The notes below the pieces were generated by a model, which saw only the letters and a program-made list of their open reading frames with translations, did no database searches and was not told where the DNA came from. A DNA stretch of 64,000 nt. It comes from Gambelia wislizenii (taxonomy: Eukaryota; Chordata; Lepidosauria; Squamata; Crotaphytidae). The position numbers and the translations under genes were made by a program. The DNA lies in contig JAUMIR010000004.1 of assembly GCA_030847615.1 (NCBI GenBank), forward strand, positions 99,648,001 through 99,712,000, written 5' to 3'. Within the stretch, counting starts at the first letter, position 1; each line of letters starts with the position of its first letter. Below are positions 45,479-57,541 of the stretch, one piece after another.

Positions 45479-48017
45479 GCTGATTGGCTTATTCTATTGC
45501 GTATACTTCTCTCATTTGCACTTATATCTTTTCTCCATCTTTAAAGTTGCCCTTGAAACCTTTGAGAACAGAAACTCTTACAACTTTTCAGGTAATTTGT
45601 ACCCAGTTTATTCTTTATTCCAGCTACTTCACAGTAATATTTATTCCATTATTTTTAACAGTTTCATCACATTATTTTTAACAATCATTAAATAAATCCT
45701 GAAATTAAAAGCTTTCCAAACATAAATATATCTGCTGTTGCACAAGATTCAAGAAAATGATGCTATGCAACTTTCTGACCCATTCATTTCTCCATGCCAC
45801 TGTGATGCTTTACAAAAATGTCCTGATAGGGACAGAACTGGAGAGGAGGTCTGCTTTTTAAGCACACTCTCCTGCTGAGAAGTAGCAAAAATCTAGAGAG
45901 GGGAATGTCCAGAGGAGGTAATTCTGCATAGGTCATGTTCTTCAACAGCAGAACCCTCTGGCAGAAGTTGACCTTTCAGTGAGAGTTGGATTTAACAGCT
46001 CCTGTAGAGTTTCTGACATGATTTTATATCCTTTTATGGTATTAAGAGTTGGAGACAGTTAAATGTATTGTCCAATTCATGACCCAGATCTGCCTCTTTA
46101 AGTTATTTTCCTAGATCAATTTCTTCCACAAGGGAAAATCCTAGATTCTTGTGAATTCTAGAAGAGTAGCTTCAACAGTATTTAACAATAATACAACACT
46201 TATAGAAATAAAGTGGCATTTCAAAGGTCAAAGTTTTGTAGGTGACATCAGCATTAACGCAAATTTGCAGCAGCATTCGTCTCCACTTTGTTTGGCAAAA
46301 TCGCTGTTATGCGAAGATATCCATGTTTGATGTTCACATGGAGCCATGACTGTGAATCAACATGGTGTCTGGGAGTAAATCACTGGTGTTATTATTCTCA
46401 ACAAGGTACCGTTGCTGCACAGTTTGTTTGTTTGTTTACTGTAAATCTGAGGTGTGCAAGTGCGACCTTCCATTTAAAAAGCTGTTTGGTTGCCTCAGTG
46501 TAGCAAAAAAGCACACAATCACTACCATTAAACTCAAAGATGGCGCTTCCAACCACTTTGTTACTGGCAAGACCGCCCCCTGCACATGTCCGACCAATCG
46601 GCTTCCACTTCTGCTCGTATCCAGGAATGTGCAGCAATGTGCTTCGGTTGTCCTAACAAGCAGGAGTGGGCATTTCCCCATTAAAAAAAAATATCAGGAA
46701 AAGCAAATCGTCGCCAGATCTCGTTGGGACAAATTCTATGAGAAGTTTTTTTACTGACTAGACAAGCCCTCTGTATTTCTTTGATATGGAAGAACACAGG
46801 CTTATGCACTTGTAGAAAGGAATTGATTCCTTGTCCAGAGCATCTTTCAAACTCCTTAGAAAACAGATTCATGTGTTTCTCTCAAGCAGCCCAATGGTCT
46901 GGACTGGGAAATACTTGCCTTTGAATCATTACAGGCATCATCCCCCCGTGATTGTCCAGGCCTGCCAAAGTTATTAAAATTCCTTTCATTTAATGCTTTC
47001 AGACAAATAAGTGGTTGCTTTGGATATTTTTTTTTTCTGGACAATTATATTTGGATAATAAAAAACTTTGCAATATACCATTCTCTCTTCTTCCCTATCC
47101 ATGTGTGACAAAAATGCAAGACAAGTACAAGAAGTTTAATGGACCAAAGTCCCTCCCTCCCTCACTTTTTCCCTCTCTCTCTCTCTTTCTCTCTGTGGGT
47201 GGGTGTATAGACATATGGTTTTAGACATGGACTAACAGATAAGAATGCATCTTGCTGGAATGCAACATTTTTATTTATTTAAAAACATGTCTATACCTGT
47301 ACTGCCTTTTGACTCTGAAGCAATTACAAAGAGCATTAAAATAAATCAGATAAAACAAAATTATAGCTAGATAAAATTAAATCACATTAAAACCTGCCAA
47401 GAGAAACGTGTTCCTAGCTGACCATCTAAAGGACAATGGTGAAGGGCCCTATCTAAACTCATTTTGGGAGGGGTCCCCACAGTCAAGCAGTTGCTGCAAA
47501 GTTGTCCTTGTCCCATTTTAGGTCAGCAGCATCCCACCCCTTAAGATGCCAGAGCCCAAACCTGAGACCAGGAAATAATCATTTGTCACAGGAGTGGGCC
47601 CTTGTGACGTTACAGAGGCACGAAAGGCAAAGGTTGGCAGACGGTCTAAATTTTGGGGAGTCAGTTGATTGCATAATGATGTTTGGGCCCAGAATTTGTG
47701 TAAAACCTGACTGCCCAGGTTAAGAAAACATTTTGGTGGCCAGGTAGCAAAACTGTGCCAAATAGTGGCAATGATGGGTGCATTCACGCAGGACCTTCCT
47801 TACAGCACAGCAGGGAATCTTTGCAGACCCTACACTGCTGCTGGGGCTTTTGGGAAGACAGTGAGATGTGTGTTTTTTCCTCCCCCGGCCCAATGCCCGC
47901 CTCTGTTGCTAGCCCTTTGTACAATAAGAGGGCATACAAAGCATGACTCTGATTAGCTCCTCTGAGACTTCAGCTAGCACCTTGGGACCCATACTCTTCA
48001 ACTGTCCCAATTTGTCA
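45479..48017. other. No gene recognised; possible old MITEs
   Basis: 46240-46755 contains GATGGCGCTTCCAACCAC and GACCAATCGGCTTCC, reminiscent of the 20144 MITE interior, and ends near GACTAGACAAGCCCT, a possible terminus. 47440-47800 starts GGGCCCTATCTAAACTC and may be another. Both are unproven. A CT-rich run lies at 47148-47195. Confidence 0.35.
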
Positions 48018-48221
48018 GGGGTGCCATTTACATGATAAAAAAGTAGTGGGAGGAATTTGTATCGATCACTGGCTGTTTACATGTACATCGTGTTGGGCAT
48101 GGGATTTTGGGAAGGGGGGCCACCTTTTATCACGCAACCCGCGGGACTTTCAGTCCTGTGGTTTGTCCGGTTTTTTAAAAAAGTCACGGGACTATTTGGA
48201 AATTGTACGTCTAAACACCCT
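48018..48221. repeat. Possible short MITE
   Basis: GGGGTGCCATTTACATG at left and GTACGTCTAAACACCC at right form a loose inverted pair. TCACGCAACCCGCGGGAC and related GC-rich blocks lie inside. Confidence 0.35.
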
Positions 48222-48289
48222 GAGACAAGATATCTCAGTACTTGGTGATGACTGGAAATATATGTGACCATGGGCGGGCTCAGAGAGGA

Positions 48290-49640
48290 GGGGTCAGTCA
48301 CCCATTCAATAGATCATTCCATCCTCTTGGATTGCCTGAGAGAAGTAGGAATTGGAGGCACTGCTCTGCGATGGTTCCATTCCTTTCTCTCGGGCAGATC
48401 CCAGAGGGTGAGGCTCGGGGACAGCTGCTCTTCCAGAATTGAGCTCAATTGTGGCGTCCCTCAGGGTGCCATTCTGTCCCCGATGCTATTTAACATTTAT
48501 ATGAAGCCGCTGGGAGAGATCATCCGGAGGCATGGAGCTCGGTGTCATCAGTACGCTGATGACACTCAGATATATTTCTCCATGACCAGATCGTTGGCTC
48601 AGACTTCAGATGGTGTCTCTCCTCTCAATGACTGTCTTAGAGCGGTAATGGATTGGATGAGGAAAAACAGATTGAGACTAAATCCAGACAAAACGGAGGT
48701 ACTGACAGTCACAGGCCCGAAACCAGGTCTGGGAATACTTCCAGTCCTGGATGGACTCACACTCTCCTCTAAGGACTGTGTTCGCAGTCTGGGGGTACTC
48801 CTGGATTCGTCGCTTCACATGACTACTCAGGTGAATGCGACGGCCAGAAGTGCCTGTTATCAGCTTCGGCTGATACGCCAACTGCGCCCTTACCTGGATA
48901 CAAGGGATCTGGAAACTGTGGTACATGCTTTGGTAACCTCACGTTTGGATTACTGTAATGCACTCTACATGGGGCTACCCTTGTGCCTAACCCGGAAACT
49001 TCAACTGGTACAAAGTATGGCAGCCAGGTTAATTATGGGTACATCTAGGAAAGAGCATATAACACCTGTGCTTAAATCTCTCCATTGGCTGCCGATTAGT
49101 TTCCGGGCACAGTACAAGGTGTTGGTTTTAACCTTTAAAGCCCTACATGGCTTGGGTCCATCTTATCTCCAGGACCGCCTCATCCCATATGATCCCCTCC
49201 GTGAACTTCGGTCCTCTGGGAGGAACCTGCTGCAGCCTATGAAAACTAGGCTGTTGCAGACCTCCCAGAGGACCTTTTCTTCTACGGCTCCCAGACTTTG
49301 GAATGGCCTGCTGGATGAGATCCGTCTTATCACTACTCTTGATAGCTTCAAGAAAGCGCTAAAGATGGATCTCTTCCAGCAGGCCTTCCCAGAATAACTT
49401 CCCGGTTCAAGTGGACCAATTGCTACCCACCCCCTTGCCATCGTTGCCTTTATTTATTTATTTATTTATTGTATTTTATCTTTGTTTTAACTCTCCATTA
49501 GTTTAATTTAGTTTTAAGGGGTGGGAGGGTTAGGATGGGGAAGGATTGTTTTAACTTGATGTTGTTTTAATCTTGCTGTACGCCGCCCTGGTTGCCGAGC
49601 AGAGGGACGGGTTAAAAATAAAAATTTATTATTTTATTAT
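48290..49640 (+). mobile_element. L2-type LINE with long open reverse-transcriptase frame
   Basis: An uninterrupted frame to 49397 (about 375 codons) starts inside the RT domain and reaches the protein's C-terminus. It shows CGVPQGAILSPMLFNIYM, the catalytic YADD (about 48552-48563), the LNPDKTEVL block, SLGVLLD and the C-terminal LHWLPI..APRLWNGL region. After the stop, the 3' UTR ends in GCCGCCCTGGTTGCCGAGC and a T/A-rich tail. The N-terminal part (endonuclease and early RT) is missing, so the copy is 5'-truncated and cannot move alone. The lack of stops suggests recent insertion. L2 versus a close Jockey-group relative is not settled. Confidence 0.85.
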
Positions 49641-49839
49641 TATATTATTCAGCCTCACCAGATGAAAACAAAGGCTTCCATTCCAGCTGCAAGTAGGTTG
49701 TGTGTGTCTGCATTAAATCACCCTGTTCAATGGATTTCTACACTGGGAACCCTTCTACTTTTACCCGTTCCTCCCTTGCATGCTTGGTTTAAATTTTAAA
49801 GAGAGAATAAATTGTAAAGAGATCACAGACGATTTCCCC

Positions 49840-50023
49840 CCCCCCCCCGCCTGCATCCACTCCATTAAAAGTACAGTAAAAATGCCACCGTCTGAGCAGG
49901 TGATCGCATATTCATCCACACGCCGTCATCCACTCCATTTGTTTAAAGACACAGTAAAAAAATGCCATCATCTGAGCAGACGATCCATTCATTCATACAC
50001 ACACACACGCACACACACACACA
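49840..50023. repeat. Two-copy ~75-bp duplication and (CA)n run
   Basis: CATCCACTCCATT..ACAGTAAAAATGCCACCGTC recurs as CATCCACTCCATTTG..ACAGTAAAAAAATGCCATC. This is followed by a CA run at 49989-50023 that leads into the minisatellite. Confidence 0.8.
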
Positions 50024-50030
50024 CCTGCAT

Positions 50031-50426
50031 CCTCACTTTCAATGGGCTTTAAATGGTGTTCTTTCAATTTGGAAGGACAGCAAAAGCTGTAGCCACTGAG
50101 CACCCCTTCCTTCCTCACTTTCAATGGGATTTAAATGGTGTTCTTTCAATTCGAAAGGACAGCAAAGGCTGTAGCCACTGATCGCCTCTTCCTTCCTCAC
50201 TTTCAATGGGATTTAAATGGTGTTCTTTCAATTCAGAAGGACAGCAAAGGCTGTAGCCACTGATCACTCCTTCCTTCCTCACTTTCAATGGGCTTTAAAT
50301 GGTGTTCTTTCAATTTGGAAGGACAGCAAAAGCTGTAGCCACTGAGCACCCCTTCCTTCCTCACTTTCAATGGGATTTAAATGGTCTTCTTTCAATTCGA
50401 AAGGACAGCAAAGGCTGTAGCCACTG
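50031..50426. repeat. 82-bp minisatellite, 4.8 copies with higher-order structure
   Basis: Units begin CCTCACTTTCAATGGG at 50031, 50113, 50195, 50277 and 50359, exactly 82 bp apart. Unit 4 shares the variants of unit 1 (GGGCTTT, TTTGGAAGG, AAAAGC), and unit 5 shares those of unit 2 (GGGATTT, TTCGAAAGG, AAAGGC). This implies a 246-bp A-B-C superunit. Confidence 0.95.
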
Positions 50427-50924
50427 TATTGGGCTGTACTGCCGCTTCCTTTTCCTTCTTCACTAGAAGGAAGGAAAAGAGTAATATACTGTATCCTTCT
50501 TATTGCATTCTGGAGTCAAAGCTTAACAACTGCTATCTACATCCATGCATTCAATTAAGTGGGATAAACCCCACAAAATCTTATACGAAATAAGAAATGT
50601 TAGCCTTTAAAGTGCCATAAGGCTCTTACTTGATTTTGCTAACCCCTGGAAATTTATAGCTTAATGGCATGGTAATCTAGGTCCCTGGCTACACAAGCAT
50701 TGCACTGGATGGAACAGAAAATATGCAGCAAGTTTCAAATCTATACTGGACATGGAAGTGAATGTAGTGTCATGCACATTTACTTAGTATAGTCTCTGTT
50801 ATAATTTTAGTACCATGTGAAAATCTTTTAAATTGTACATTTTAATGTTGGATTTTGTGAAAACTTGCCTTCTGTTTTATCATATTGTTCTGTGATGCAT
50901 TAACACCTCCCTCCCATAATTTTA
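50427..50924. other. No gene recognised
   Basis: AT-rich; GCCTTTAAAGTGCCATAAGG near 50603 may be an old repeat tail. Confidence 0.4.
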
Positions 50925-51425
50925 ATCTCTCTCTGGCTTTTCTTCGCAAACGAAGATTCAGGAAGGACTCATCCCGCGCTTTCTGCAAGCGCGCTGATGA
51001 CTAAAAAGGCCAATCCGAGATAAACAAGTCCAGTTGCAGAAAGCACAGCAGAAGGTCTCCTTGGGTGATGTTTCCGGGTTGTGATTCTTTCTATGTTGTC
51101 GTTTCTCTTCAACAGTTCTCAAATAAGGCTGCAATATTGTGGATAGTGCATCTCCATGCCTCCTGATGTGAGGCCAGGGCGGACCATTGTTGGTGATCAA
51201 TTTGGCCGAGCCTGAGATGTTGTTTCAAGGAGTCCATGTATCGCTTTTTTGGAGCGCCCTCTGATGCTGACCCGTGGCGAGTTCACCCTAGAGTACTATT
51301 TATGGGAGGCAATGGTCCTCCATCCTAGAAACATGCTCTGCCCAGTGCAGCTGTGTTCTCAATATCATGGCCTCAATGCTGGTAATCCCTGCTTGCTCAA
51401 GGACAGCAATATTTGTCACATAGCC
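50925..51425 (-). mobile_element. Non-LTR retrotransposon C-terminal fragment (copy 2)
   Basis: Antisense copy of the element at 12484-12903, sharing its 3' boundary (TCTCTCTCTGGCTTTTCTTC) and the zinc-finger coding region (50958-51200). It runs about 95 bp further upstream in the element. It carries an internal deletion of the segment between CTTCAA and AGTTCTCA relative to copy 1, and frameshifts. Confidence 0.75.
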
Positions 51426-53593
51426 CGTTTATAAAACTGTAAACTGAAGAATAAACCAACAAATCAGTTTTCACCCTGAAAGCTGCTATAACTGGGAAGT
51501 TTGTAGGGGCTTAGTGTGACCAAAGTTGAAAACAATTTCCTTGTCACCTTTTAAAATGTTTGGTACGAAATAAGTTCAGTTCCTCTTCAAGCAGTTGAAT
51601 CAGTGGGGATTTCATGCACACAACATTCCTCCGTGCCTGATTTCAGGCACTTTCCTCTGACTGAACTGACAGTCTGCTTTTAACTCACATAATATCTAGT
51701 TACAACCCTGAATAAATATTTATAGGATTGGACTATAAATATGGATTGCTCATATAATACTGAACACAATGTGATGTTGTTTTTGTAAACACAGTGGTAC
51801 TATATCTATGTAAAGGCATGTTTTAGTAGTTGTTTTGATTTTTAAAACAATTTTATTTCCAATTTAATTCAATTAAATTATTTTGTGGAGTATCCATAAA
51901 CAACAGGATCTGAATATCTGGAGGATTTTTTAATCCTTCAAAAAACAAGGAATTTCAATTAAGATAATATTATTCCTTCTTGGGAAGAATCCTCTCTAAT
52001 GATATAAAATCATGTGAGATTTGAACTAGGCAAAATATAAATAATTTAAGAACAAAAAACACATTCTCAAGTTTGTATGTTGCAAACCATCAAGAGACAC
52101 AGGAATGCATTTCAGAGATCTTGCCTTGTAACCTACTGAATATCTTAATTGCCTGCTTGGTGGAGTTTTTTTTAGAAATGATCACTATGAAATACTTAGG
52201 GATTTATTCACCACAATTAAACAAATTAGTTGAATGATGTTTATATAACTAATTGAATGGTGTTAAATAATTTAGCCATAATTGTCCAACAATGAAAGAA
52301 CAAGTGAGCAAGATCCAGACTCTATAAGAAATGAGAAAACTGACTAAAATAATATATTTGCCCAAAATATTATAAACTACAGTACTTACAGAATGATTTG
52401 AAAGCTAATAGTTGTTTTCATAGTATTTACTTTATGAAAACAAGCTACAAACTTGTATCAACTCGTACACAAAGTTTTCTTATTTTTGTAAATTGGTTGT
52501 ATTGAAAGTAGATCGAAGAATAAGAAAGTATTGGGAAATACGTCTCATCCTGCCCTACAGATGAAGGATGATTTATTACCTCCTGAAACAAATCACCTCA
52601 ACCTTTTGTCTCCTAAAGATACTCAAGGTAATAAAGGAAATTATATTGTTGAAGAGCTAATTTGTACTGTGAAGTAGACAAAGATGTCCTCTGAACTTCA
52701 ATTACAGGTGTCAAAAATCCGGAAGGAAATAAGGAAGCCTGATATAATTCTCAATTTGTTATACATTTTCAGTTTATCACTGCCTACACCTTAGAATTTA
52801 AACAAATGCTATAGGCAAAGTTTAAATCAACCATATATGTCAATTCTGAATCAAACGGCCAGAGAGGGGCTTGCACAGGTATCTGCCTCTGGTGCTTGCC
52901 TGCATCTCCAGTGAAAAGAAGAACTCCCTCCACCAACAATTAATGCCTCCCATCCTCCAATCCATGTTGAAGCACAAAGTTTTGCATCTTACTTCTTAAA
53001 TCAATTTTCTCTTTGCAGAACCACTTTGCAAAGCTCTGTCAGGAGTCAGTCTCTGAACTGCTTAGAAAATAGCCAACAACTGCCAAGTCTGCCAGCCTAG
53101 CCAAGGTTTCAAACCTGGAGACCACAGCTGCACAATCAGGAGATTGCAGGGCATTGCATCAGAATTTAGTGTCCTATCATCCCCAACAAGCTCTTCCTTT
53201 TTTGAACACAATCTCATTGGCCCTGAAACCAAAGGCCCAGATTTTCTGAAATGAAGTAAGATTTGTAAGTTTTGGAATGCCTTGGAACAGTGTTTTGAGG
53301 TTTCATTTTTAAATGAAACAGCTATTTCAAAATGTAGTCTATTTAAATAAAGAACTCTTTTTTTTTCTTTTTTCTTTTTTACACAAGTCCTTCTAGAGAA
53401 GACTAATAAACACGCAGGGGTCGGGGGTTGCCAGGCAGACTCCTCTCCTTCTGAAGCAAGTCCCTCCTTTCTCTATGCCAGGCCCCAGGCTTAACTGCCA
53501 TATTGTAGCCATTTTCTGCAGACTGTGAGAGCAGCTTTCAGCCTAGCTTTTATCACTTCAGTGTTGGTGCATGATTTATAGGCAGCTGCCTCC
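51426..53593. other. Upstream region of DMRTB1
   Basis: AT-rich, without recognised repeats, so probably the 5' flank and 5' UTR of DMRTB1. An in-frame stop lies at 53579-53581, just before the start codon. A TTTATA run (53574-53580) and an E-box-like CAGCTG (53583-53588) lie close to the ATG; neither is clearly a promoter element. No CpG-rich island is apparent. Confidence 0.5.
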
Positions 53594-54023
53594 ATGGAGT
53601 CCCAAGATGCAGCTCAGTCCCTTCGAGCCCCCAAATGTTCACGCTGCAGGAACCATGGCTTTGTGGTACCAGTGAAAGGCCATGCAGGCCACTGCCGCTG
53701 GAAGCAGTGCCCCTGCGAAAAGTGTGCGCTGATCACTGAACGACAGAAGATCATGGCTGCTCAGAAGGCCTTGAAGAGGCAGGGACCAGATTCACCACCT
53801 AGGGAAACATTGCCATCTAATCCTTGCAGCCCCAGTGATGACCTGGAGGCAATTGCAGCTGGAAGTAAAAAGGGCTCAAGGCTGAACACCTCCGAACCCC
53901 AGACTTGTGGGAATGTTGCTGGGCATGAAGGAGCCAAGATGATTTCAGCAGCTTGCCAGTCTTCCAGAACAAAGACTAACCAGATACCACCAAAGCCTAC
54001 TTCTCCAACCTTCATAGATTTAG
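53594..54023 (+). CDS. DMRTB1: DMRTB1 exon 1 (DM domain)
   Basis: Encodes residues 1-143 plus one base of the next codon (430 nt, phase 1). The DM domain occupies residues 13-63, with both zinc sites complete: C15, C18, H30, C34 and H21, C39, C41, C44. The [10 protein letters not shown] segment and the recognition helix [11 protein letters not shown] are typical, and the [15 protein letters not shown] stretch points to DMRTB1 (DMRT6) rather than DMRT1 or DMRT2. The family binds DNA through an intertwined zinc module plus helix; in mouse DMRT6 acts in the male germline at the mitosis-meiosis transition. The start is the first ATG after an in-frame TAG (53579). The donor is TAG|GTAGGA. The 3' half of the exon is Ser/Pro/Lys-rich and poorly conserved. 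Confidence 0.93.
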
Positions 54024-56043
54024 GTAGGAACACCATCTATAGTTCTACAAAAAATTATATGTTCATGGTCATTGTTTTTTCTGGGGATGACATGCCCACC
54101 TTTCCTACATTCTAGAACCTATGAGCTGCCCTGGATGTTATATTTTCTGTCTTTTTATGTTCAGTCTAGATGATGGTGCTGTTTGGGATTGCTTTTCCCC
54201 CTGAAAAGTGGTTTTTATTTATTTATTTTTGGCAGTTTCCATATCCTGCTTCAGGACTTTGTAGCTGCAGTACTTCAGCTTTTGAGGCTGTTTGTCCATG
54301 TTTCATTGTTACAAAATCATATTTATTCAGCAAGCATTTGTGTTAAGAGTGAAATGAGTTGCAGCACAACCCTGTGCAGAAGTGAATTGCCAGTAGAGCA
54401 ACAAGATTTAACAAGGAATAAGGTTGAGGTGTGTTGTATAAACTAGGAAGCTATTGCTAAACTTGTTAAAAACAAAGTGTTTATAAAATATTAAAAAGCC
54501 ATAGGAACAATCAGTCTGTAGCCTAAGACTTGACTTTAATCTTTACTGATAATTTATTTTTGCATTTAAAGTGGAGAACACAGAAGATGTGTTTTGGGGG
54601 GAAGAGTATCAGGATTGAATTTTGTGGGGGCAGTACAAGTAAAATATTATAATATGAATTTATTCACAAAAATTAGAATGAATTTAAGGTTTAAGATTTA
54701 AGAATCTTTTAAAAACTTTGTAATTAGGAACAAAAATTGAGAAGATACTGATAACTAATATTCCTATCTTAAATAATCAGGATATAATTAAAAAATAACT
54801 AAACTAAAGCCCTTTTAAAAAAAAAGTAGACCTGAGATATTGCAAAATGCTATATTCAAGTTCTTTAAAACTTCATAATGTTTAATTTTTAATGATTTTG
54901 CTTTAAAAGTAACTTTATCCTACAGTATCTGGCTATTATTTTGTCTCATCTGTGATTTGCTTCATCTACATTTATGCCTTGGTTTCTCCTGGTTTGAGAC
55001 AAGACTGAAAACTAATAATGTACCTAAAAACTAATAATGTAACTAATAATGTTTTCTGAACATTGGATGTACTCCTTGCCACTTTACCTGCTACCTAAGA
55101 GAAATGAAAAATTGAGTTGAATTTATTTCCAAAGCAGTATAAATCATTGGGCTTGTTTTCCACTGTACCAGGTCGTTTTTAAAAGTAAAGCCACTATATC
55201 TCCCATTTGCAGGCAGAGGCCAAGGTACAGTTAAAACTTTGTTTCAATACTACATGATGTCAGTTTCTAGACTTTAACTGCTAATCTGTGACTAACAGAG
55301 GTATCTTTTAGACACTTGCCCAGTTGTATAGGAACCATTAATCCATGAGCAGCTTCACATAAGAGTATTTAAACAACTCAATAATTTAAATGAGGTCCAG
55401 TTGTGAGGTTCTTTTCCACAAAATTCATACAATATGGTCCGTCACCTAAGGCTGAGTCCAATAAGTAATATTCTTGCACTATAGAACTTTTAATAGATAA
55501 GCAGCTCTGAAGCTTGGAAAAACTATTTTTTGGGGGTACAACTCCCAAAATCCCACAACTAGTCTCACCACCGGTCATGTTGATTGGGATAGTCATGGAG
55601 CTGTAATTTAAAAAAAAAAAAAAAATTCCAGGCATTGAGCAGCTTTCCATGTAGCTGAGAGGAGATCTAACAGTGGCCCTGTCTAGACTACAGAAATACA
55701 GCAGTTGAGACCACTTTATCCACCATAGTTCTATCCTACTGAATCTTGGTATTTGTAGTTTTGTGAGGTATTTAGCCTTTTCTATTGGAGAACTCTGGAG
55801 CCTGACCAAACTACAAATACCAGGATTCCATAGGATAAAACTATGGTGAATAAAGTGGTGTTAAACTGCGTATTTCTACAGTGTAGAGAGTCCCAATATC
55901 TTCATGAATATTTAAGTAGAAGAAGCACAACAGTTTGGAGGTACTAAACTATATGGTAATCTTGTATACATCTTTGCAGACACTGTTTGATAATCACTGT
56001 ACACTATATTAACTCTGGCCATTCTGTTTTATTTTTATTCTAG
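54024..56043 (+). other. DMRTB1: DMRTB1 intron 1
   Basis: 2,020-bp intron with GT..AG ends and a pyrimidine-rich 3' tract (TTTTATTTTTATTCTAG). It contains a palindromic MITE at 55675-55894 and otherwise AT-rich sequence. Confidence 0.85.
55675..55894. mobile_element. Palindromic MITE in DMRTB1 intron 1
   Basis: Inverted ends of about 45 bp (GTCTAGACTACAGAAATACA at left; TGCGTATTTCTACAGTGTAG at right) and inner inverted blocks ATCTTGGTATTTGTAG and CTACAAATACCAGGATTCC. The same family as 7408 and 9670. Confidence 0.75.
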
Positions 56044-56279
56044 ACCATCCTACTGTGCCTCAAGAATGTGCAGCTGGGTGCCCAGAATTTCTAGAAAGAG
56101 AGCCTCCCAAAGTGTATCCTGGATACTCTGGGATGTATCCTTATCATCCATTTTCTCTGGGATTTGCTATCAACCAACCTGGCTATAGAGGCCCAACACC
56201 TGCTCCTGTTTTACCACTGCAAACAGGTTACAGACACTTTCCCAGCAGTCACGGGCCAGGGAGTATTGCTTCTGTGCCA
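56044..56279 (+). CDS. DMRTB1: DMRTB1 exon 2
   Basis: 236 nt; two bases complete the split codon 144 and 78 codons follow (residues 145-222), ending in phase 0. The acceptor is TTCTAG|AC and the donor CCA|GTAAGT, both strong. The product has a YPYHPFSLGF stretch followed by a glycine/proline/tyrosine-rich part and PLQTGYRHF. These match the linker and C-terminal region of DMRTB1 as I know it, which confirms that the exon belongs to the same gene. There are no stops in frame. Confidence 0.88.
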
Positions 56280-57541
56280 GTAAGTCATACACACACACAT
56301 AAACACACAGTGGCGCTGCTTAAAGCAGTTTTCCATTGGTTGTAGGGATATATGTCTTAAAATGTACTTGCAAAATGTCAGTGTTTTCAGCTGAATACTG
56401 ACTGACAGCCTTGAATAGAATGGAGAAAAAAATTAAAAGGAGTAACCTTAAGGATTGTGCAAAAGTTTCCCTTTAGTTCTGCTAAGTTTAATTGTTTAAT
56501 AGTCATGTAATTGTTTTTCCCCCAACCAAATTCTGTCAGATTTTACTTTACAACAAAAAGTAAATCAGATGAAATCTAACCAAAGATGAATTCAATACAC
56601 TTGTTCAGCTAGAACTAAGATTGCCTCTTCAGTTATTGAACCTGCCAGATTACTGTGCCAGCTCTTATTAGTCAGGGTTTTAAATTAAAGAAAGAAGAAG
56701 ATTGAAATAGTGGCAACTTTAAACTTAAAAGTTATGTGCCACCTGTTATGGCATATCCCTTGTGCCAGTTTATCAATCTGGATGCATGGGATTATTCCAA
56801 ACAGTAAATGAAGATGGTTCCTCACTTTTATTGCCAAGACTGCCATTATTTTTCAGAACACTCTGGAATAGCAACTTTTGTAACAGAAACATGAGGATGG
56901 GATTTATATTTCTTGATTTTTCAAAATCAAGCTACTCAGAATAATGATAAATTATAAAATGGGAGCTCTTGGAAGTAGTTTTAAAATAGTCTGTGACCTG
57001 TAATTAGTTACTTTTCTCAGCTAATTCCCGAGCTGCTGCTTCAGTTGTTATAATGACAATGACATTAACATTTTGAAGAGTCTATAATGGTTGATGGTAC
57101 TTTCATTACTTGGAGCATAAAAAGAAGGAAGGAAGGGGGAGGGAGGGAAGAAAAAAGAAATGTGGCAGCACCTTTAAGACTAACTGGATGTAAACCCATT
57201 TCTTCAGATGCAGTACCAAGTAATACTGTTAGTTACTTGGGGCAGGGAAGGTGGGAGCTTGGCCCTCCTTCAGCATTCTTAGTAATTAAAATTATTATTT
57301 ATATTTAAAAATAATGTGTTAAGAATGTAACTTTCCTGAAGTGAGAGCTTTCATTATTTCCCTCATTGTGCAAGAATACAATAGATTATATTATGCATGC
57401 CGTGCAACCTTAAGCATATTGTTTAGGATTATATACTGGCGAAAAGTAATTAGAGTACTGAGGTTTAGCCTTATTTGTCTACTAGTTTACATGATGGTTC
57501 AGTTTGTATCTTCAAAATTATTGGGTTTTTTTTTAAAGCAG
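56280..57541 (+). other. DMRTB1: DMRTB1 intron 2
   Basis: 1,262 bp, GT..AG, ending in a T-rich tract before a tandem acceptor. AT-rich, with GGAAGG-type purine runs near 57125; no exon or gene inside. Confidence 0.8.

Noticed and set aside
46362..46757. 131-codon + strand frame
   Set aside because: No recognisable domain; it lies in a segment resembling MITE interiors.
50031..50426. Regularly spaced repeats resembling a CRISPR array
   Set aside because: Units are tandem without unique spacers, the host is a vertebrate, and no cas genes exist.
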